A stretch of DNA of 64,000 nt, taken from the NCBI RefSeq assembly GCF_002483235.1, contig NZ_DLHN01000024.1, forward strand, positions 1 through 64,000. Reading direction: 5' to 3'. Below, piece after piece: positions 61,728 to 64,000 of the stretch (the stretch's first letter is position 1; the number at the start of each line of letters is the position of its first letter). Under the pieces are notes generated by a model, which did no database searches, was not told the DNA's origin, and saw nothing but the letters and a program-made list of their open reading frames with translations. A program made the translations under genes and the position numbers. Origin of the DNA: Pedobacter glucosidilyticus (GTDB lineage: Bacteria > Bacteroidota > Bacteroidia > Sphingobacteriales > Sphingobacteriaceae).

Positions 61728-62807
61728 TTATTTTAAATTTAAAGCCAGTTGATAATAGGCCCAATAGGTATGATGAGAAAAAACTTTACCATCTTTTAAA
61801 GGGCGCTCTTTTAAGTACTTTTCATCTGGCGTTAAAACAATAGGCGTACCTACTCTGGTATAAGCATTAGAAGACTCGTATTTTGGCTCCTCCATTTCGG
61901 GGAAAGTCTTTTTCAAAATTTTAAAAACCTGAGTGCCCATATAATGCTCAAATCTTTGTTGTGCTTTGCTGGTACTTTTATCAATCCTATTGAATAATCT
62001 TTTAGCATATAAGCGTACCAATAAAGGCTGTTTTTTTAAAGCTTTATCCAGATTAACAAAAGGATTGGTTGGATTAAAATCTCTTAACGTTTGTATAGAA
62101 AATGGCGTTTCAGGCACCCAATCGACCGTATTGATAACAGAAAAAGCCCAGCCACCATAATTTATTGCTTCAAAATCATAAGCATAATATAAATTACCTG
62201 GTTTAGGTGGCGCACTACAAAAAGTCTTAAATTGGAAAGCTTTGTTAAGTTTACCCTGCTGTTGTAAATAATGTAAATGAGAACGCAACAAATAAGACAA
62301 AGCAGCGCCTTGGCTATGCCCCATAATCAAAATTTGATGTTTCCCTACTTTATCTAAAGAATCTAGTTTTGGTAAAATATCTCTTTGTAAATAAGCCAAA
62401 CCTAGCAACCAACCTACATGAACTTTGGCTTCTTCGCTTTTAGCTAATTGATAATTAAAAGTAAAGCTATTTTCTAATTTTATACTTCCTGTAGCGGGTA
62501 CCATAGCGGCGTAGAAATTTTCCATCCAGCTAGGTAAATCAGCAGTTGTACCTCTTATACTAATCACAGCAGTTGTGGCATCTTCCCATAACTCCCATCT
62601 ATTTAAAAGCCCCACTTCTTTAGAGCGATACGATTTTTTAAACCGTGTTGATGCCGGGGTTTTATCCCCCGGAATAATAGTATCTATATGTCCTCTGGAA
62701 ACGCTTAACATTTCCAAATATTCATCAACCATGAAACCTGGTTTTAACTGCGCAAAAGAAGAAAATCCGAAAAGGATAAAAAAAACAAGCGTAAATATAT
62801 TTTTCAT
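61728..62807 (-). CDS. Secreted class 3 lipase
   Basis: 359 aa with a signal peptide (MKNIFTLVFFILFGFSSFAQ). Alpha/beta hydrolase of the Lipase_3 family: AVISIRGTTADLPSWMENF (oxyanion region), nucleophile Ser in MGHSQGAALSYLL, and the acid/His region in NTVDWVPETPF and near the C-terminal HHTYWAYY. It should hydrolyse lipid esters in the periplasm or outside the cell. Substrate specificity is not evident. The C-terminal half of about 130 residues has no known domain. Confidence 0.8.
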   Translation of the reverse strand: MKNIFTLVFFILFGFSSFAQLKPGFMVDEYLEMLSVSRGHIDTIIPGDKTPASTRFKKSYRSKEVGLLNRWELWEDATTAVISIRGTTADLPSWMENFYAAMVPATGSIKLENSFTFNYQLAKSEEAKVHVGWLLGLAYLQRDILPKLDSLDKVGKHQILIMGHSQGAALSYLLRSHLHYLQQQGKLNKAFQFKTFCSAPPKPGNLYYAYDFEAINYGGWAFSVINTVDWVPETPFSIQTLRDFNPTNPFVNLDKALKKQPLLVRLYAKRLFNRIDKSTSKAQQRFEHYMGTQVFKILKKTFPEMEEPKYESSNAYTRVGTPIVLTPDEKYLKERPLKDGKVFSHHTYWAYYQLALNLK

Positions 62808-62856
62808 CTTTAAATGTTTAACTCAAAATACGTATAACCCTATTATTTGGTTTATT

Positions 62857-63804
62857 TTATTTAAAAATAACTTGAGTAGCACCATAGCCAAACTTTTCCC
62901 TTTGAGCATCCATAAAGGTTTTTACTTGCGGATGCTTACTTACCGTTTTGTGAATAAAATCTCTTAAAACACCGTTGCCTACCCCATGGATAAAAATCAT
63001 TTGAGGATATTTATGTGCTATTGCAGCATCTAAACTCTTTGTAAAGATGTCTTGTTGAATGGTTAAAATCTCGTTTTTATTTAAAAACTGATGGTCGTCT
63101 CTCAACTTTTCTATATGCAAGTCAAGTTCTTTGGCTGGCCTTTCTAAGGCTATTTTTTCTGTGCTAGGTTTAAAAAAGCTTTCTTTTAATTTGTTAACAT
63201 CTATTTTAAGCTCGTCTTCATCAATCCTTAACAACCAACCATTTTGCTTTATTTGTGGCACATTTACTTTAGCGCCAGAAAAATCCTTAGCCTTAAATTT
63301 AAAACTCGTGTTTAAAGGCTCCAAAGATTTAACATCCAGCGTAGCGTAAGTTAAAACTTGAATATGTAAAGTAGGCCAAATATCTAATTCTGGCAAAGCT
63401 GCGGCATAAACTTTTTTATTTTGATGAGATTCTATCAAACCTGCAAACTCGCCTTTTATTTTATTATTTTTATCTGTTTGTATAGCCACTAAAAGCTGAA
63501 AAGAAGTTTCATTGATAACATAAAAATGCACTATAGAACCTTTATTAGCATCCGGGATAACCGCTAAATGAATACCTCTTTTAACAAAATTATCCACCAC
63601 AGTTTGCTGAGTCGCATTGCTAGTTAAATCTTCAACATCTTGATACTGACGCCCATGAACACGGGTGATATGTGTAACTAAAACAGGAATCTCAAAATCA
63701 TCTTCGCCTGTTACACCTACCAACTGCTCATCAATAATTTTGGTGATATAACCTTCTCTATTTTCATCAACAAATCTTACAAATTCGCCCAGCTTAAAAT
63801 TCAT
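62857..63804 (-). CDS. DUF2027 and Smr domain protein
   Basis: 315 aa. N-terminal SH3-like/DUF2027 part (FKLGEFVRFVDENREGYITKII), a central beta region, and C-terminal Smr domain with KELDLHIEKL, IFIHGVGNGVLRDFIHK and a closing KFGYGATQVIFK. Smr domains bind or nick branched DNA or act on RNA; the combination with DUF2027 is common in Bacteroidota and its role is unproven. A -7 box (CAAAAATA, 63862-63869) lies upstream on the minus strand. Confidence 0.82.
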   Translation of the reverse strand: MNFKLGEFVRFVDENREGYITKIIDEQLVGVTGEDDFEIPVLVTHITRVHGRQYQDVEDLTSNATQQTVVDNFVKRGIHLAVIPDANKGSIVHFYVINETSFQLLVAIQTDKNNKIKGEFAGLIESHQNKKVYAAALPELDIWPTLHIQVLTYATLDVKSLEPLNTSFKFKAKDFSGAKVNVPQIKQNGWLLRIDEDELKIDVNKLKESFFKPSTEKIALERPAKELDLHIEKLRDDHQFLNKNEILTIQQDIFTKSLDAAIAHKYPQMIFIHGVGNGVLRDFIHKTVSKHPQVKTFMDAQREKFGYGATQVIFK

Positions 63805-63895
63805 CTTTTCTAATTTTTGTACAATATAAGTTTAATATCTGCCTAAAGAACAGGTTTGGTACAAAAATAGCATGATTACAGAAAAACATCACGCT

Positions 63896-64000
63896 ATGAA
63901 AAACGAACAAACATTACCAGCACAGGAACAAGACCAGCAACCAGGTATTGAATCGGAAATGAATCCGAAACCAGAATTTGAGAGTATTATACAAACCGGA
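63896..64000 (+). CDS. SDR family oxidoreductase, N-terminal fragment (cut by window edge)
   Basis: 35 codons, open to the end of the window. The opening MKNEQTLPAQEQDQQPGIES, then EMNPKPEFES, matches the typical N-terminal arm of short-chain dehydrogenases of the YhdF/glucose dehydrogenase-like group (pattern Q-x-Q-D-x-Q-P-G, then M-x-P-x-P). The catalytic part is outside. An in-frame ATG at 63872 is also possible. It is divergent from the Smr gene. Confidence 0.6.
   Translation, partial: MKNEQTLPAQEQDQQPGIESEMNPKPEFESIIQTG

Overview
The window looks like chromosomal DNA of a Bacteroidota bacterium, most likely a Sphingobacteriaceae member (Pedobacter or a close relative). The evidence is AT-rich DNA, promoters of the Bacteroidota type (TTG or TTTG, 19-21 bases, TAnnTTTG), SusC/SusD and DUF4249/TonB receptor pairs, gldC, the futalosine-type menaquinone gene mqnC, and short word-like intergenic hairpins. 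I see no transposase, integrase, phage gene or CRISPR array. The last gene is cut by the right edge.

Layout. 1-15 kb: two leftward promoters at the left edge, mutS, a lipoprotein polysaccharide deacetylase, a DUF4249/TonB receptor pair, two small genes, an 8-bp tandem repeat, a leftward cluster (cation transporter, NUDIX, bioA, ferritin-like protein), an aspartate-type aminotransferase and a GH29 fucosidase. 15-22.6 kb: a giant alpha-2-macroglobulin-like protein with a thioredoxin-fold/TPR partner. 22.7-38.1 kb: the most interesting region (below). 38-50 kb: guaB, an M16 protease pair, mqnC, scpB, a small acidic protein, a GNAT-like enzyme, an XRE regulator, mpl, prmA, tpiA, a GlmU-like protein and rpmE2. 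50.7-61 kb: mce, iscS-iscU-iscA, an acyl-CoA synthetase, gldC with a small membrane protein and a DEAD-box helicase, pyrC and hscA. 61-64 kb: small hypothetical genes, a lipase, a DUF2027/Smr protein and the start of an SDR oxidoreductase.

Standout locus. Divergent from an Rrf2-family regulator with a four-cysteine cluster lies a tight leftward operon: susC, susD, two enlarged DoxX-like membrane proteins, a phytoene-desaturase-like FAD oxidoreductase, a YeiH/PSE-family (putative sulfate exporter) protein and, 9 bases after that stop codon, tRNA-Cys. A second leftward unit follows: a TonB receptor and a TauE/SafE-type (sulfite/sulfonate) permease, with a terminator-like hairpin between them. 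The regions upstream of susC and of this second receptor share a 21-bp dyad, arms AATCTA/TAGATT with a 9-base spacer, identical at 20 of 21 positions when one is reverse-complemented. In susC it covers the -33 element. I infer a co-regulated sulfur-compound acquisition system under an Fe-S-sensing Rrf2 protein. The substrate is unknown.

Fe-S assembly is also present: iscS, iscU (with the LPPVK motif recognised by HscA), iscA and, about 5.5 kb away, hscA. No hscB, ferredoxin or iscR is in the window.
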